A stretch of 64,000 nt of DNA from Megasphaera micronuciformis F0359 (lineage in GTDB: Bacteria > Bacillota > Negativicutes > Veillonellales > Megasphaeraceae), in the NCBI RefSeq assembly GCF_000165735.1, contig NZ_GL538191.1, positions 1-64,000 of the forward strand, given 5' to 3'. The notes under the pieces are model-generated. The model was not told where the DNA came from. It saw only the letters and a program-made list of their open reading frames with translations, and searched no databases. Of this stretch, positions 25,751 through 34,599 are shown one piece after another. The stretch's first letter is position 1; every line of letters begins with the position of its first letter. Both the position numbers and the translations under genes were made by a program.

Positions 25751-28330
25751 ATGGGAAATGAAAAATACACACAAAAGGTAATGGCCGCTTTCCAAGATGC
25801 ACAACAGACGGCGGCTCTCCACTATAATCAAGAAATTACATCCGTTCATCTGATGATCGGTCTAACCAAAGATCCGGAAGGTCTCTTAGCCTCTATTTTC
25901 AGCGATTGTAAAACTGATTTGCCGCTTTTAAGAGCCAAGTTGGAACAGATGCTTAAAAAGATTCCGTCCGTTCAAGGTTCAAGTAACCTGTCCATGTCGA
26001 CAGAAATGGTACGTATCATCGGCAAGGCTCAACAGCGTGCCGAAGCTATGCACGACGATTACGTCAGCACAGAACATTTGCTTTTAGCCGTTGCCGAAGA
26101 CAGTGATGAAAGTATGCAGGAAGTTTGCCGTCAATTCGGATTAAATGCCGATAAGATTCTCTCTTCCATTAAGGCAAACAGAAAGCAGTCCGTTTCATCC
26201 GATAATCCTGAAGATAATTATAAATCTTTGGAAAAGTACGGCCGCGATTTGACGGCTGCCGCCCGTAAAGGAAAGCTCGACCCCGTCATCGGTAGAGACG
26301 AAGAAATTCGCCGTACCATCGAAATACTTTCGCGTCGTACCAAGAACAATCCGGTTCTCATCGGTGAACCCGGTGTCGGTAAAACAGCTATTGTCGAAGG
26401 CTTAGCCGGTCGTATCGTTGCCGGTGATGTTCCGGAATCTCTGAAAAACAAGACCCTCTACTCTCTCGATATGGGGTCTCTCATTGCCGGAGCTAAATAT
26501 CGCGGTGAATTCGAAGAACGGCTTAAAGCCGTCCTCAATGAAATCGTTAAATCGGACGGCCAGATTCTCTTATTTATCGATGAAATCCATACGGTCGTCG
26601 GTGCCGGTGCTTCAGAAGGCTCTATGGATGCGGGCAATCTGTTGAAGCCTATGCTGGCTCGCGGCGAACTCCGTTGCATCGGTGCTACGACCTTGAATGA
26701 ATATCAGAAATACATTGAAAAAGATGCCGCCTTGGAACGCCGCTTCCAGCCGGTTATGGTGGACCAGCCTTCTGTAGAAGATACAATCACCATTCTTCGC
26801 GGCTTGAAAGAACGCTATGAAGTCCATCACGGCGTCCGCATTCGTGATAATGCCATGGTCGCCGCTGCCGTTCTTTCGGATCGCTATATTTCCGACCGTT
26901 TCCTTCCCGATAAGGCGATTGATCTCGTCGATGAAGCCGCTGCAAAGCTTCGCACGGAAATTGAATCCATGCCGGCACCGCTCGATGAAATTCGTCATAA
27001 AATCATGCAGCTGGAAATTGAAGAACAATCGTTAAATAAAGAAACGGATGATACTTCTAAAGAACGATTGGCTAAAATTGTCGACACGAAGAAGGAACTG
27101 GTTGCAGAAGAAGAAGAATTAAAAGCTCGTTGGGATAAGGAAAAACAGGCAATTTTACGTACTCAGGCCTTGAAAAAAGAACTGGATGACGTACGCCATC
27201 AAATGGAAAAGGCCGAACGGGATTATGATTTAACAAAGGCTTCCGAATTAAAATACGGAAAGTTACCCGAATTGGAACGTCAATTAGCCGAACAGGAAGA
27301 CTTGCTTTCGAAAGAAAAAGACAGCCACTTATTGAAAGAAGAAGTCAGTGAAGAAGACATTGCACAGGTTGTCAGTCGTTGGACGGGTATTCCCGTTACA
27401 AAGATGATGACGGGTGAACGTGAAAAGCTCCTTCATTTGGACGATACACTCCATCAGAGAGTCGTCGGCCAAGACGAAGCGGTTCGCGTCGTAAGTGATG
27501 CTATTATGCGTGCTCGTGCAGGCATTAAAGATCCGAATCGTCCCATCGGTTCTTTCATCTTCCTCGGACCTACAGGCGTAGGTAAAACAGAACTGGCCAA
27601 AGCCTTGGCTGAATCGCTCTTTGACGACGATCGCAATATCGTACGTATCGACATGAGCGAATATATGGAAAAGCACACCGTGTCAAGACTTATCGGAGCG
27701 CCTCCGGGATACGTCGGATACGACGAAGGAGGTCAGTTGACGGAAGCTGTTCGCCGTCATCCCTATTCGGTCATCTTATTAGATGAAATCGAAAAGGCCC
27801 ATCCCGATATTTTCAACGTTCTCTTACAAATCCTCGATGACGGTCGTCTGACGGACGGCAAGGGCCGCGTAGTAAATTTCAAAAATACGGTTATCATTAT
27901 GACCAGTAATTTAGGTTCTCATGAAATTCTTGAAGCTGCCGACTTCGAAACGGCGGAAAAATCGGTTAAGGATATCTTAAAATCCTATTTCCGCCCTGAA
28001 TTTCTGAACCGTATTGATGACATTGTCGTCTTTAAAGCGTTGAAAAAAGAACAGGTATTCGATATTGCCCGTATTTTGTTGGAACACCTCAGCAACCGTT
28101 TGCAAAAGCAAATGAATATTACCTTGACGTGGACCGATCGGGCTTTGGAAGAACTGTCCGATAAAGGATATGAACCTCAGTTCGGTGCTCGTCCCTTGCG
28201 CCGCCTCATCACGCATACCGTAGAAACGGCCTTAAGCCGTGATATTATCAGCGGTCGCATCGGTGAAGGCCAAACTGTACGCATCGATTTCGACGGTACA
28301 GACTTTACTTTCACTCCTGTCAAGGGGTAA
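25751..28330 (+). CDS. clpB: Disaggregating chaperone ATPase ClpB
   Basis: Hsp100 AAA+ hexamer that, with DnaK-DnaJ-GrpE, extracts and refolds polypeptides from aggregates in the cytoplasm. The 859 residues show an N-terminal Clp_N double repeat, AAA1 with Walker A GEPGVGKT and Walker B LLFIDEIH, and a coiled-coil middle domain (about 400-525). AAA2 follows with [12 protein letters not shown] and [11 protein letters not shown], then the small C-terminal domain. The middle domain separates it from ClpA and ClpC. The start used (MGNEKYTQK) has AGGAGG 8 bases upstream; an in-frame ATG 14 codons earlier lacks this. Its partners hrcA-grpE-dnaK-dnaJ are at 48-53 kb. No CIRCE is present here. Confidence 0.97.
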   Translation: MGNEKYTQKVMAAFQDAQQTAALHYNQEITSVHLMIGLTKDPEGLLASIFSDCKTDLPLLRAKLEQMLKKIPSVQGSSNLSMSTEMVRIIGKAQQRAEAMHDDYVSTEHLLLAVAEDSDESMQEVCRQFGLNADKILSSIKANRKQSVSSDNPEDNYKSLEKYGRDLTAAARKGKLDPVIGRDEEIRRTIEILSRRTKNNPVLIGEPGVGKTAIVEGLAGRIVAGDVPESLKNKTLYSLDMGSLIAGAKYRGEFEERLKAVLNEIVKSDGQILLFIDEIHTVVGAGASEGSMDAGNLLKPMLARGELRCIGATTLNEYQKYIEKDAALERRFQPVMVDQPSVEDTITILRGLKERYEVHHGVRIRDNAMVAAAVLSDRYISDRFLPDKAIDLVDEAAAKLRTEIESMPAPLDEIRHKIMQLEIEEQSLNKETDDTSKERLAKIVDTKKELVAEEEELKARWDKEKQAILRTQALKKELDDVRHQMEKAERDYDLTKASELKYGKLPELERQLAEQEDLLSKEKDSHLLKEEVSEEDIAQVVSRWTGIPVTKMMTGEREKLLHLDDTLHQRVVGQDEAVRVVSDAIMRARAGIKDPNRPIGSFIFLGPTGVGKTELAKALAESLFDDDRNIVRIDMSEYMEKHTVSRLIGAPPGYVGYDEGGQLTEAVRRHPYSVILLDEIEKAHPDIFNVLLQILDDGRLTDGKGRVVNFKNTVIIMTSNLGSHEILEAADFETAEKSVKDILKSYFRPEFLNRIDDIVVFKALKKEQVFDIARILLEHLSNRLQKQMNITLTWTDRALEELSDKGYEPQFGARPLRRLITHTVETALSRDIISGRIGEGQTVRIDFDGTDFTFTPVKG

Positions 28331-28378
28331 GCCTTTCCTATTCCGAACAGCCGGGTTTCCTTTATTCTATATTTATAT

Positions 28379-28413
28379 AAAAGGACTCTTCTCAAAACGA
28401 GAAGAGTCCTTTT
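28379..28413 (+). terminator. clpB terminator
   Basis: Perfect 15-base-pair stem AAAAGGACTCTTCTC with an AAAAC loop, ending in TTTT. Confidence 0.92.
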
Positions 28414-28512
28414 ATTTCTTTTATCCCTTTCTTTTCGGCTTTGTCACAATAAGGTATCGGTTTTTCCTCTTCTCTTTCTCAAGATATACCCCCGAGGGTA
28501 CATTCGTTCGCG

Positions 28513-28541
28513 TTTACAAGGGGTCAAAAAAATATTATAAT
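28513..28541 (+). promoter_or_regulatory. Promoter of the SpeD-like gene
   Basis: TTTACA and TATAAT with a 17-base spacer, 30 bases before the start codon. Confidence 0.7.
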
Positions 28542-28571
28542 GAACTGCAAATACATAGACAGGTGAACGGA

Positions 28572-29057
28572 ATGACTAATACTTTAGGTAAGCATTTACT
28601 TATTGATTTTTACAACTGCCGACTCGTAATTTCCGAACCGGAAGAGTTGCGGCCGTCCATAGAAAAAGCATTTGCTCAGGCAGATGTTAAACTTGAGGGA
28701 ATCAGTTTTTTTCAATCAACTGATGAAATGACGTGCATGGCCTTATCGGGTAATACGCACGTCTGTATTCATTATTACCCCGTTTTATCATATGCCGCCG
28801 TCGACTTGTACAGTTTTTCGACGGACTTGAATTTAAATCGGTTAATGAACATCTTCAAAATCAGCTTAAAGTCGGATCGCATCAAGGCAACCAGCGTCCG
28901 TCGTGGCGATTTCGGTTCCATTAGGGATATGCGTCCCACGCGTAAGTCCAAAGTCTCTACAGCTCGCAGAGTCAAAAATACGGGAGCTCGTTTAAAGCGC
29001 ACGAGTGCCAAAATGATTAATATTTTGCGCCACCCCAAACGGCCTCCCAATGAATAA
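28572..29057 (+). CDS. S-adenosylmethionine decarboxylase (SpeD) family protein, probably non-catalytic
   Basis: The 161-residue protein has the SpeD fold signature: TLGKHLLIDFYNC at the start, THVCIHYYP and YAAVDLYSF in the middle, and ATSVRRGDFG. True SpeD self-cleaves at a Glu-Ser bond to make a pyruvoyl group and also uses a His and a Cys. Here the Glu-Ser position reads Asn61-Thr62, the His is kept (His67), and the Cys position is Phe82. It is therefore unlikely to process normally or decarboxylate AdoMet. A strongly basic tail of about 45 residues (RPTRKSKVSTARRVKNTG) follows the domain and could bind nucleic acid or membrane. Start: ATG after AGGTGA; the longer frame upstream has no ribosome site. 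It lies 40 bases before the HD-GYP gene, possibly co-transcribed. Confidence 0.75.
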   Translation: MTNTLGKHLLIDFYNCRLVISEPEELRPSIEKAFAQADVKLEGISFFQSTDEMTCMALSGNTHVCIHYYPVLSYAAVDLYSFSTDLNLNRLMNIFKISLKSDRIKATSVRRGDFGSIRDMRPTRKSKVSTARRVKNTGARLKRTSAKMINILRHPKRPPNE

Positions 29058-29097
29058 TCGTTAGTTTGTTTGTCCGCATCAGAAAGGTCTTATCCCC

Positions 29098-29703
29098 ATG
29101 TACATGTTATCATTGAGTCAATCTGCCGGCATGGGCTTTGATGAAAAAGAATCACTGGAAGCGATTACAGCCAATCTCGTTTCATTCTTACAAATGAAGA
29201 GTCAACGCCTGTACAGACATTCTTTGCAGGTTGCCAACTACAGCGTCAGTGTGGCTGCCAAACTCGGCTTGCCGAAAAGCGAAATCGAGTTGATTAAATA
29301 CGCTTCGTTGTTACATGACATAGGAAAACTCAGTCTTTCCAATTCCTTACTGGCCAAGGCCCCTTATCTGAATCGTTCGGAAAAGGCTCTGTACCGGCGT
29401 CATGCTGCAGCCGGTGGTAATATGCTGGAAAACATTCCTTGTTGTCAGGACATTATTCCCTATATCGTTCATCATCACGAACGTTGGGACGGTTCGGGTT
29501 ACCCCAAGCACTTGCGCGGTGCCAATATTCCCTTCGGTGCCCGCATTATTGCCGTAGCCGATTATTATGATACAATTATTAATCCGTCTGCGGATTTTTG
29601 GGCTAAGACGAAGCAACAGGCTGTACGTGAGCTGTTCTCCGCTTCGGGGCTTCTCTTCGATCCGGAAATTGTAAAAGCCTTTATCGATACATTGGGAAAA
29701 TAA
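29098..29703 (+). CDS. HD-GYP domain phosphodiesterase
   Basis: Stand-alone HD-GYP protein of 201 residues, a metal-dependent phosphohydrolase family whose best known substrate is cyclic di-GMP. Visible motifs are RHSLQVANYS, the metal-binding HDIGK, HHHERWDGSGYP with the GYP signature, and FGARIIAVADYYDTI. No receiver, PAS or membrane part is present, only about 25 residues before the domain. The start ATG has a weak AAGGT site; the ATG two codons later is an alternative. It follows the SpeD-like gene and ends at a strong terminator. No GGDEF cyclase is encoded in the window, so the substrate is inferred from the family only. Confidence 0.9.
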   Translation: MYMLSLSQSAGMGFDEKESLEAITANLVSFLQMKSQRLYRHSLQVANYSVSVAAKLGLPKSEIELIKYASLLHDIGKLSLSNSLLAKAPYLNRSEKALYRRHAAAGGNMLENIPCCQDIIPYIVHHHERWDGSGYPKHLRGANIPFGARIIAVADYYDTIINPSADFWAKTKQQAVRELFSASGLLFDPEIVKAFIDTLGK

Positions 29704-29713
29704 ACAAATAACG

Positions 29714-29748
29714 AAACCCCTTCTTTACAAATTGTAAAGAAGGGGTTT
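29714..29748. terminator. Bidirectional terminator between the HD-GYP gene and comF
   Basis: Perfect stem AAACCCCTTCTTTAC / GTAAAGAAGGGGTTT. It serves both convergent transcripts. Confidence 0.92.
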
Positions 29749-30402
29749 TCAGTTGCGCGACGAAGCTATAACAAGTCCGGTCACTTCAACGGCACCGTTT
29801 CGCTTTAAAGCGGCGGCACAGGCCTGTAAAGTCGCTCCCGTCGTATATACATCATCAACCAGTAACAGGCGACAATCTTTCACGGTCTTGCCGGCAACCA
29901 CGGTAAAGGCCGCTTTCAAATTGCTCTGTCGCTCTTTACGTGCCAAGCCGACCTGCGAACCAGTCGGCCGAATTCGTTGTAACGCAGGTAGCCACATGTA
30001 ACCGTGTCTTTGGGCCCACGAACGGAAGAGAATATCATTTTGGTTAAATCCTCTTTCCCTTTCCTTCAAAGGGTAAAGCGGCACAGGCACAACGGCATCA
30101 TACATCTCCAATCGCCGGGTGAAGGGAAAGGCTTCCAGCAGATCCGAGAAAGCGCGACCGTACTGTCGTTTTCTCTTATACTTAAGATGCGTTAAAGCTC
30201 GTTGTACGGGCTCCGAATAATCACATAGGGCATAGCAACCGTCCAGTCTGTTTCGTCTGCTGTCATCCAAAAAGCGGGGATGCAGTAAATTTTTTCGGCA
30301 AACTTCACACCACTCGGCTTCAGTAGAGACATAGCACCCACAGCCGGGACAAGCGGGCGGAAAAAGAAGATTTTTTAAAAACTTTCCCCCACGACTCAGC
30401 AT
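29749..30402 (-). CDS. comF: ComF-family phosphoribosyltransferase-like protein (ComFC)
   Basis: Cytoplasmic protein of 217 residues associated with natural transformation in Firmicutes and Proteobacteria. The N-terminus has a zinc-ribbon-like pair of CxxC motifs (CPGCGC and CEVC). The C-terminal phosphoribosyltransferase domain has RLLLVDDVYTTGAT, the PRPP-binding loop. ComFC is thought to act on incoming single-stranded DNA at the inner membrane. The start overlaps the end of recD2 by 7 bases, so the two are probably coupled. DprA and ComM are encoded 11 kb away; no ComEC or pilus genes are in the window. Confidence 0.92.
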   Translation of the reverse strand: MLSRGGKFLKNLLFPPACPGCGCYVSTEAEWCEVCRKNLLHPRFLDDSRRNRLDGCYALCDYSEPVQRALTHLKYKRKRQYGRAFSDLLEAFPFTRRLEMYDAVVPVPLYPLKERERGFNQNDILFRSWAQRHGYMWLPALQRIRPTGSQVGLARKERQSNLKAAFTVVAGKTVKDCRLLLVDDVYTTGATLQACAAALKRNGAVEVTGLVIASSRN

Positions 30403-32558
30403 ATTTCATCTCTTTTCAATCGTTGAGCCAATAAGGTATACCGCTTACTTTTATCGGTAGCCCTTACAGCTCGTTGCAGTGCCGCCTTCGTACCTACAAG
30501 GATTACCTTCTTCTTGGCACGTGTAACGGCCGTATATAAAAGGTTTCGCTGCAACATAATGGAATGACTGTTTACAAGGACAATAATAACCGTATCATAT
30601 TCACTCCCTTGACTTTTATGGACCGTTACGGCATAAGCCAGAGATATTTCTCCCAAGTCATTTCCTTTGTAGCGTATATCCTGCTCGGGATAGCGTACAT
30701 GCATGCTGTCATTACCGAGCGCGAAGACGGCTCCCATATCCCCGTTAAACACGCCCTTTTCATAATCATTCTGTTTTTGCATAACCTTATCGCCTGTACG
30801 AAAAAGTATATTACCGTTTTTCAACTCCGCCTTTGCGGCATCGGCGCCATTTACTTGTTTCTGAATCAATTGATTCAGAGCATCGACGCCGCATGCATTC
30901 CTGTACATAGGTGACAGAACCTGAACTGAGAAAATGTCCCCGCCCGTAGACATCACTTCTTTCTCGTATAGATCGGCAACAAGATGAGCGCCTTTGTCCT
31001 CATCATTCGTCTCTATAAAACAAAATTCTCCTTCTTTGTCCACAACCGGCATACCACCGTGATTAATGCGGTGCGCATTGGTGACAATAAGGCCGCCTTC
31101 CTGTTGCCGAAAAATAGTTTCCAAACGTACGACAGGTACTGTTTCCGACCGAATAATATCATGCAAAACCGCACCGGCACCGACAGAAGCCAACTGATCC
31201 GCATCTCCTACAAAGATACACCGGCAATGGCCGGGCAAGGCTTCCAAAAGGCAGTCCGTCAATTCCAAATCGAGCATGGAAACCTCATCAACAATAATTA
31301 AATCGCCCTCCAGAGGATTGTCTCGATTATGATCGAATAAGGGATGTGTCCCTACATATCCGGCAGGTCCTAAAAGCCGATGAATAGTCTTGGCTTTACG
31401 CTGAGTTGTTTCGGCCAGTCGTTTCGCTGCTCGACCCGTAGGAGCACACAGCAAAATATTCAGTCCTTCCTGCTCAGCCAGTGCGATAATGGCCTTTACA
31501 ACTGTCGTCTTACCTGTACCGGGACCGCCGGTAATCACGGTCAGTCCCGAGTCCAAAGATCTCTCGACCGCCTCTCTTTGCTTGTCTGCCAGCGTAAATT
31601 CCCGTTCTGTCTGCCACCGATCTATAAACTCGTTTATATTGACATGAGTCTTTAACGGTATCATAGCCACCAGATTGCGAATGTCGTCGGCAACACGCAG
31701 CTCCTTCTCATAAGCATCAACCGTATATATATAGGTCAGACCGCTGCAATCTTCAGCTACAAGACGTCCGGTTATCAAGGTCTCATTTAATACATCGCGA
31801 ATATGTACGGGTTCGGCCTTCAACACATTCGCCGCCTTTTCGACCAATTCATCGTCAGGCAGGCATACATGTCCGTTCGACGTCATTTCCTGTAATACAT
31901 ACTCGATACCTGCCGACAGCCGTTCCGTTCCCGTCGGGTCCGTTCCAAAAGCCAGTGCGATTCGATCGGCCGTATTAAACCCGATACCGTCAATATCACG
32001 AATCATTCTGTAAGGCTCGTGTTCAAGCACATAGGCCGCTTCATCACCGTATTCCGCCAACAAGCGTTTGGCATAACGACCTGAGATATAGTGAGTTTCC
32101 AACAAAAGGGCCAACTCGTTAACGTCTTTTTCCGCCTGCAAAGACGCTGTAAGAGCCGTTAATTTTTTCGGCCCTATTCCTTCAACTTCCTTAAGCCGCT
32201 CGGGTTCATTCATCATGATTTTCATCGTTTCCGACCCGAAAGCGTTAACAAGCCGCTTAGCCAAAGCCGGACCGATACCGTCGACAGCACCTGAGGCAAG
32301 AAAGTTTTCAATACCTTCCGCCGTATCCGGCAAAAGCCGCTTCCACGAAGAAGCGGCAAACTGAGCTCCGTATTTTTTATGGATTGTTCCGTGACCTCGT
32401 ATCTCCAATCGGTCCCCCTGTAAGGGCTTTACTCCGTTTCCCGTTACAGTCAGCAAGGCACCGTCATCTCGGCGAATGCGAAAAACGAGGTAATCCGAGT
32501 CGGGTGCTTCAAAAAGCAGGCGTTCAACTGTCCCTGAAATTACTTCTCCTTCAACCAT
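30396..32558 (-). CDS. recD2: ATP-dependent DNA helicase RecD2
   Basis: Superfamily 1B 5'-3' helicase of the RecD2/YrrC type, found without RecBC and linked to replication and recombination repair. The 720 residues begin with an OB-like N-terminal region and tandem helix-hairpin-helix motifs (VDGIGPALAKRL, IDGIGFNTADRI). The motor follows with Walker A TGGPGTGKTT, Walker B IIVDEVSMLD, GDADQLASVGAG and the late motif TVHKSQGSEYDTVI. Length matches the family. The start overlaps the stop of the chorismate mutase gene as TAATG, and comF overlaps its end, making a tight three-gene unit of unrelated functions. Confidence 0.96.
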   Translation of the reverse strand: MVEGEVISGTVERLLFEAPDSDYLVFRIRRDDGALLTVTGNGVKPLQGDRLEIRGHGTIHKKYGAQFAASSWKRLLPDTAEGIENFLASGAVDGIGPALAKRLVNAFGSETMKIMMNEPERLKEVEGIGPKKLTALTASLQAEKDVNELALLLETHYISGRYAKRLLAEYGDEAAYVLEHEPYRMIRDIDGIGFNTADRIALAFGTDPTGTERLSAGIEYVLQEMTSNGHVCLPDDELVEKAANVLKAEPVHIRDVLNETLITGRLVAEDCSGLTYIYTVDAYEKELRVADDIRNLVAMIPLKTHVNINEFIDRWQTEREFTLADKQREAVERSLDSGLTVITGGPGTGKTTVVKAIIALAEQEGLNILLCAPTGRAAKRLAETTQRKAKTIHRLLGPAGYVGTHPLFDHNRDNPLEGDLIIVDEVSMLDLELTDCLLEALPGHCRCIFVGDADQLASVGAGAVLHDIIRSETVPVVRLETIFRQQEGGLIVTNAHRINHGGMPVVDKEGEFCFIETNDEDKGAHLVADLYEKEVMSTGGDIFSVQVLSPMYRNACGVDALNQLIQKQVNGADAAKAELKNGNILFRTGDKVMQKQNDYEKGVFNGDMGAVFALGNDSMHVRYPEQDIRYKGNDLGEISLAYAVTVHKSQGSEYDTVIIVLVNSHSIMLQRNLLYTAVTRAKKKVILVGTKAALQRAVRATDKSKRYTLLAQRLKRDEIC

Positions 32559-32833
32559 TATCCGTTCCTCTTCATTTCATCGTCTTCATAAACCTTGCTT
32601 TCATCCATTAAGGCCTGATAAATACGCTTAATATAAGGAACCAGCAGCTTATCTGAAGTAAAGGCGGCTACTTTATCCAGAACGGCTGCTTCTCTGCTTG
32701 CATCGAGTACGGGCATACGGTGAGCTTTTTTATAGGCTGCCACAGCGGCTACGGCTTTCATTCGTTCTTCCAACAAAGCCGTTATTTGTTTGTCAATTTC
32801 ATCGATTTGCTGACGACTGGCCGTAAGGTTCAT
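32558..32833 (-). CDS. Chorismate mutase, AroQ type (monofunctional)
   Basis: All-helical enzyme of 91 residues that converts chorismate to prephenate, the branch toward Phe and Tyr. It shows the family pattern: RQQIDEIDKQITALLEERM in helix 1 (with conserved Arg, Asp and Glu), AAVAAYKKAHRMPVLDASRE with the catalytic Lys and Arg region, then a final helix YIKRIYQALMDES. The third possible ATG was chosen because AAAGGA lies 9 bases upstream; the earlier ATG sits on that site. The gene overlaps recD2 by one base (TAATG). No other aromatic-pathway gene is nearby. Confidence 0.85.
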   Translation of the reverse strand: MNLTASRQQIDEIDKQITALLEERMKAVAAVAAYKKAHRMPVLDASREAAVLDKVAAFTSDKLLVPYIKRIYQALMDESKVYEDDEMKRNG

Positions 32834-32988
32834 ATCTTTCATTCCTTTTGTTGAGAAACAGTATATTTTTTTCATTATACCGCACTTTATAAGGGAAAAC
32901 CACGGTTAGCAAGGGACTTTTATTTATGCGTACAACGCCGTTTCTTCAGATGCAACATATTTATTACACATTTACAGTCTTCAAGTAA

Positions 32989-33017
32989 TTGTCAGAGCCT
33001 TTCTCTTTCGTTATAAT
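32989..33017 (+). promoter_or_regulatory. Promoter of the lysine permease gene
   Basis: TTGTCA and TATAAT with a 17-base spacer; start codon 56 bases downstream. No lysine riboswitch is visible in the short leader. Confidence 0.75.
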
Positions 33018-33072
33018 ATTATGTATTATTTATGAATTTATTATATCTTATACAAAGGTTGTGATTTCTCAC

Positions 33073-34530
33073 ATGTCAGAAGAAAAGCAAGAGTTACGAC
33101 GGAGCCTGAAGGCCCGTCACATGAACATGATCGCCATCGGCGGCGCTATCGGTACAGGCCTTTTCGTTGCCGGCGGGGAAACAGTCAGTACGGCCGGTCC
33201 CGGAGGGGCCTTGTTGGCCTATGCCTTCATCGGCGTTATGGTGTACTTTCTTATGACCAGTCTCGGTGAAATGGCGGCTTATCTGCCGGTCAGCGGGTCC
33301 TTTGAGACATACGCCAACCGTTATGTCGATAAGTCCTTAGGCTTTGCACTGGGTTGGAATTATTGGTTTAACTGGGCCATAACACTGGCTGCCGAACTCG
33401 TAGCCGGGGCACTCATTATGAAATACTGGTTCCCCGATGTACCGGCTTCCGTATGGAGCGGTATTTTCCTGGTCATCCTTTTTTTCCTTAACTATTTATC
33501 GACCCGTTCTTACGGTGAAAGCGAATTTATTTTCTCCAGTATCAAAGTTATTACGGTTGTTACCTTCCTCGTCGTCGGTACCTTACTCATCCTCGGCGTA
33601 GGCGGTGAAGCACCCGGCTTTACGAACTGGACTGTCGGGGAAGCTCCTTTTGTAGGCGGCGGTGCTGCCGTTCTCGGTATTTTCATGGTTGCCGGCTTCT
33701 CTTTCCAAGGGACGGAAATGATCGGCATTGCGGCCGGTGAAAGTGAAGACCCGGAAAAAAATATTCCCAAAGCCGTCCACTCCATTTTCTGGCGAATTCT
33801 CCTCTTCTATTTAGGTGCCTTCGTCGTTATCGGCTTCCTTATTCCTTATACGGATCCGAACCTTTTGAACACGGATGTGGAAAATATTTCCATCAGCCCG
33901 TTTACCCTTGTTTTTGAACGCTTCGGCCTCGTTGCCGCCGCTTCCGTCATGAATGCCGTTATTCTTACGGCCGTTCTTTCGGCAGGCAACTCCGGCCTAT
34001 ACGTATCGACGCGTATGCTCTACGCTATGGCCAAGACGGGACAAGCTCCGAAAATCTTCTTAAAGCTTAATAAACGCGGCGTACCTACCAACGCCCTCTT
34101 TGCTACGGCTATCTTCGGCCTCGCCGCCTTCCTCACTTCTCTTATCGGTGAAGGCAAGGCCTATGACTGGCTTGTCAATATCAGCGGCATGGCCGGATTT
34201 ATTACTTGGATAGGTATTGCTATTTGTCACTATCGTTTCCGCCGTGCTTTTAAGGCTCAAAATAAGGACTTGTCCGCCCTGCCTTACAAGGCGTCTTTAT
34301 TTCCCTTCGGACCGATTTTGGCCCTTATTCTTTGCATTATCGTTACGGCAGGACAGAATTATTCGGCCTTCACAGGCCCTGAAATCGACTGGTACGGCGC
34401 CAGTGTTGCTTACATAGGTATTCCCGTATTCTTAGCCGTTTTCTTCTATCACAAGTTCAAGCACAAAACCAGTCTTATCCCCTTGAAAGATGTAAACTTG
34501 ACGCGTGAAGAACACATAGATTCAAAATAA
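33073..34530 (+). CDS. lysP: Lysine-type amino acid permease (LysP, APC family)
   Basis: Inner-membrane proton-coupled amino acid importer of 485 residues with about 12 hydrophobic helices. From memory it matches Escherichia coli LysP along nearly its whole length. Matching segments include LKARHMNMIAIGGAIGTGLFVA with the APC glycine motif, ALGWNYWFNWA, GFSFQGTEMIGIAAGESEDP, IPYTDPNLL and VLSAGNSGLYVSTRMLY. Lysine is thus the best substrate guess. A longer frame with 28 extra hydrophobic residues exists upstream, but it would start inside the promoter, so MSEEKQEL is preferred even though its ribosome site is modest. Monocistronic, with its own promoter and terminator. Confidence 0.9.
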   Translation: MSEEKQELRRSLKARHMNMIAIGGAIGTGLFVAGGETVSTAGPGGALLAYAFIGVMVYFLMTSLGEMAAYLPVSGSFETYANRYVDKSLGFALGWNYWFNWAITLAAELVAGALIMKYWFPDVPASVWSGIFLVILFFLNYLSTRSYGESEFIFSSIKVITVVTFLVVGTLLILGVGGEAPGFTNWTVGEAPFVGGGAAVLGIFMVAGFSFQGTEMIGIAAGESEDPEKNIPKAVHSIFWRILLFYLGAFVVIGFLIPYTDPNLLNTDVENISISPFTLVFERFGLVAAASVMNAVILTAVLSAGNSGLYVSTRMLYAMAKTGQAPKIFLKLNKRGVPTNALFATAIFGLAAFLTSLIGEGKAYDWLVNISGMAGFITWIGIAICHYRFRRAFKAQNKDLSALPYKASLFPFGPILALILCIIVTAGQNYSAFTGPEIDWYGASVAYIGIPVFLAVFFYHKFKHKTSLIPLKDVNLTREEHIDSK

Positions 34531-34537
34531 ACTATAC

Positions 34538-34583
34538 AAAAAGCCCCTTGCAGGTCACCATAAGATAATCTGCAAGGGGCTTT
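34538..34583. terminator. Bidirectional terminator between lysP and the FMN oxidoreductase gene
   Basis: Stem AAAGCCCCTTGCAG / CTGCAAGGGGCTTT with a 16-base loop, flanked by A- and T-rich ends. Confidence 0.9.
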
Positions 34584-34599
34584 GTATTGCTTATTCTTG

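Noticed and set aside
32876-33072. Lysine riboswitch upstream of the LysP-type permease
   Set aside because: The leader after the promoter is only about 50 bases and lacks the L-box core elements.
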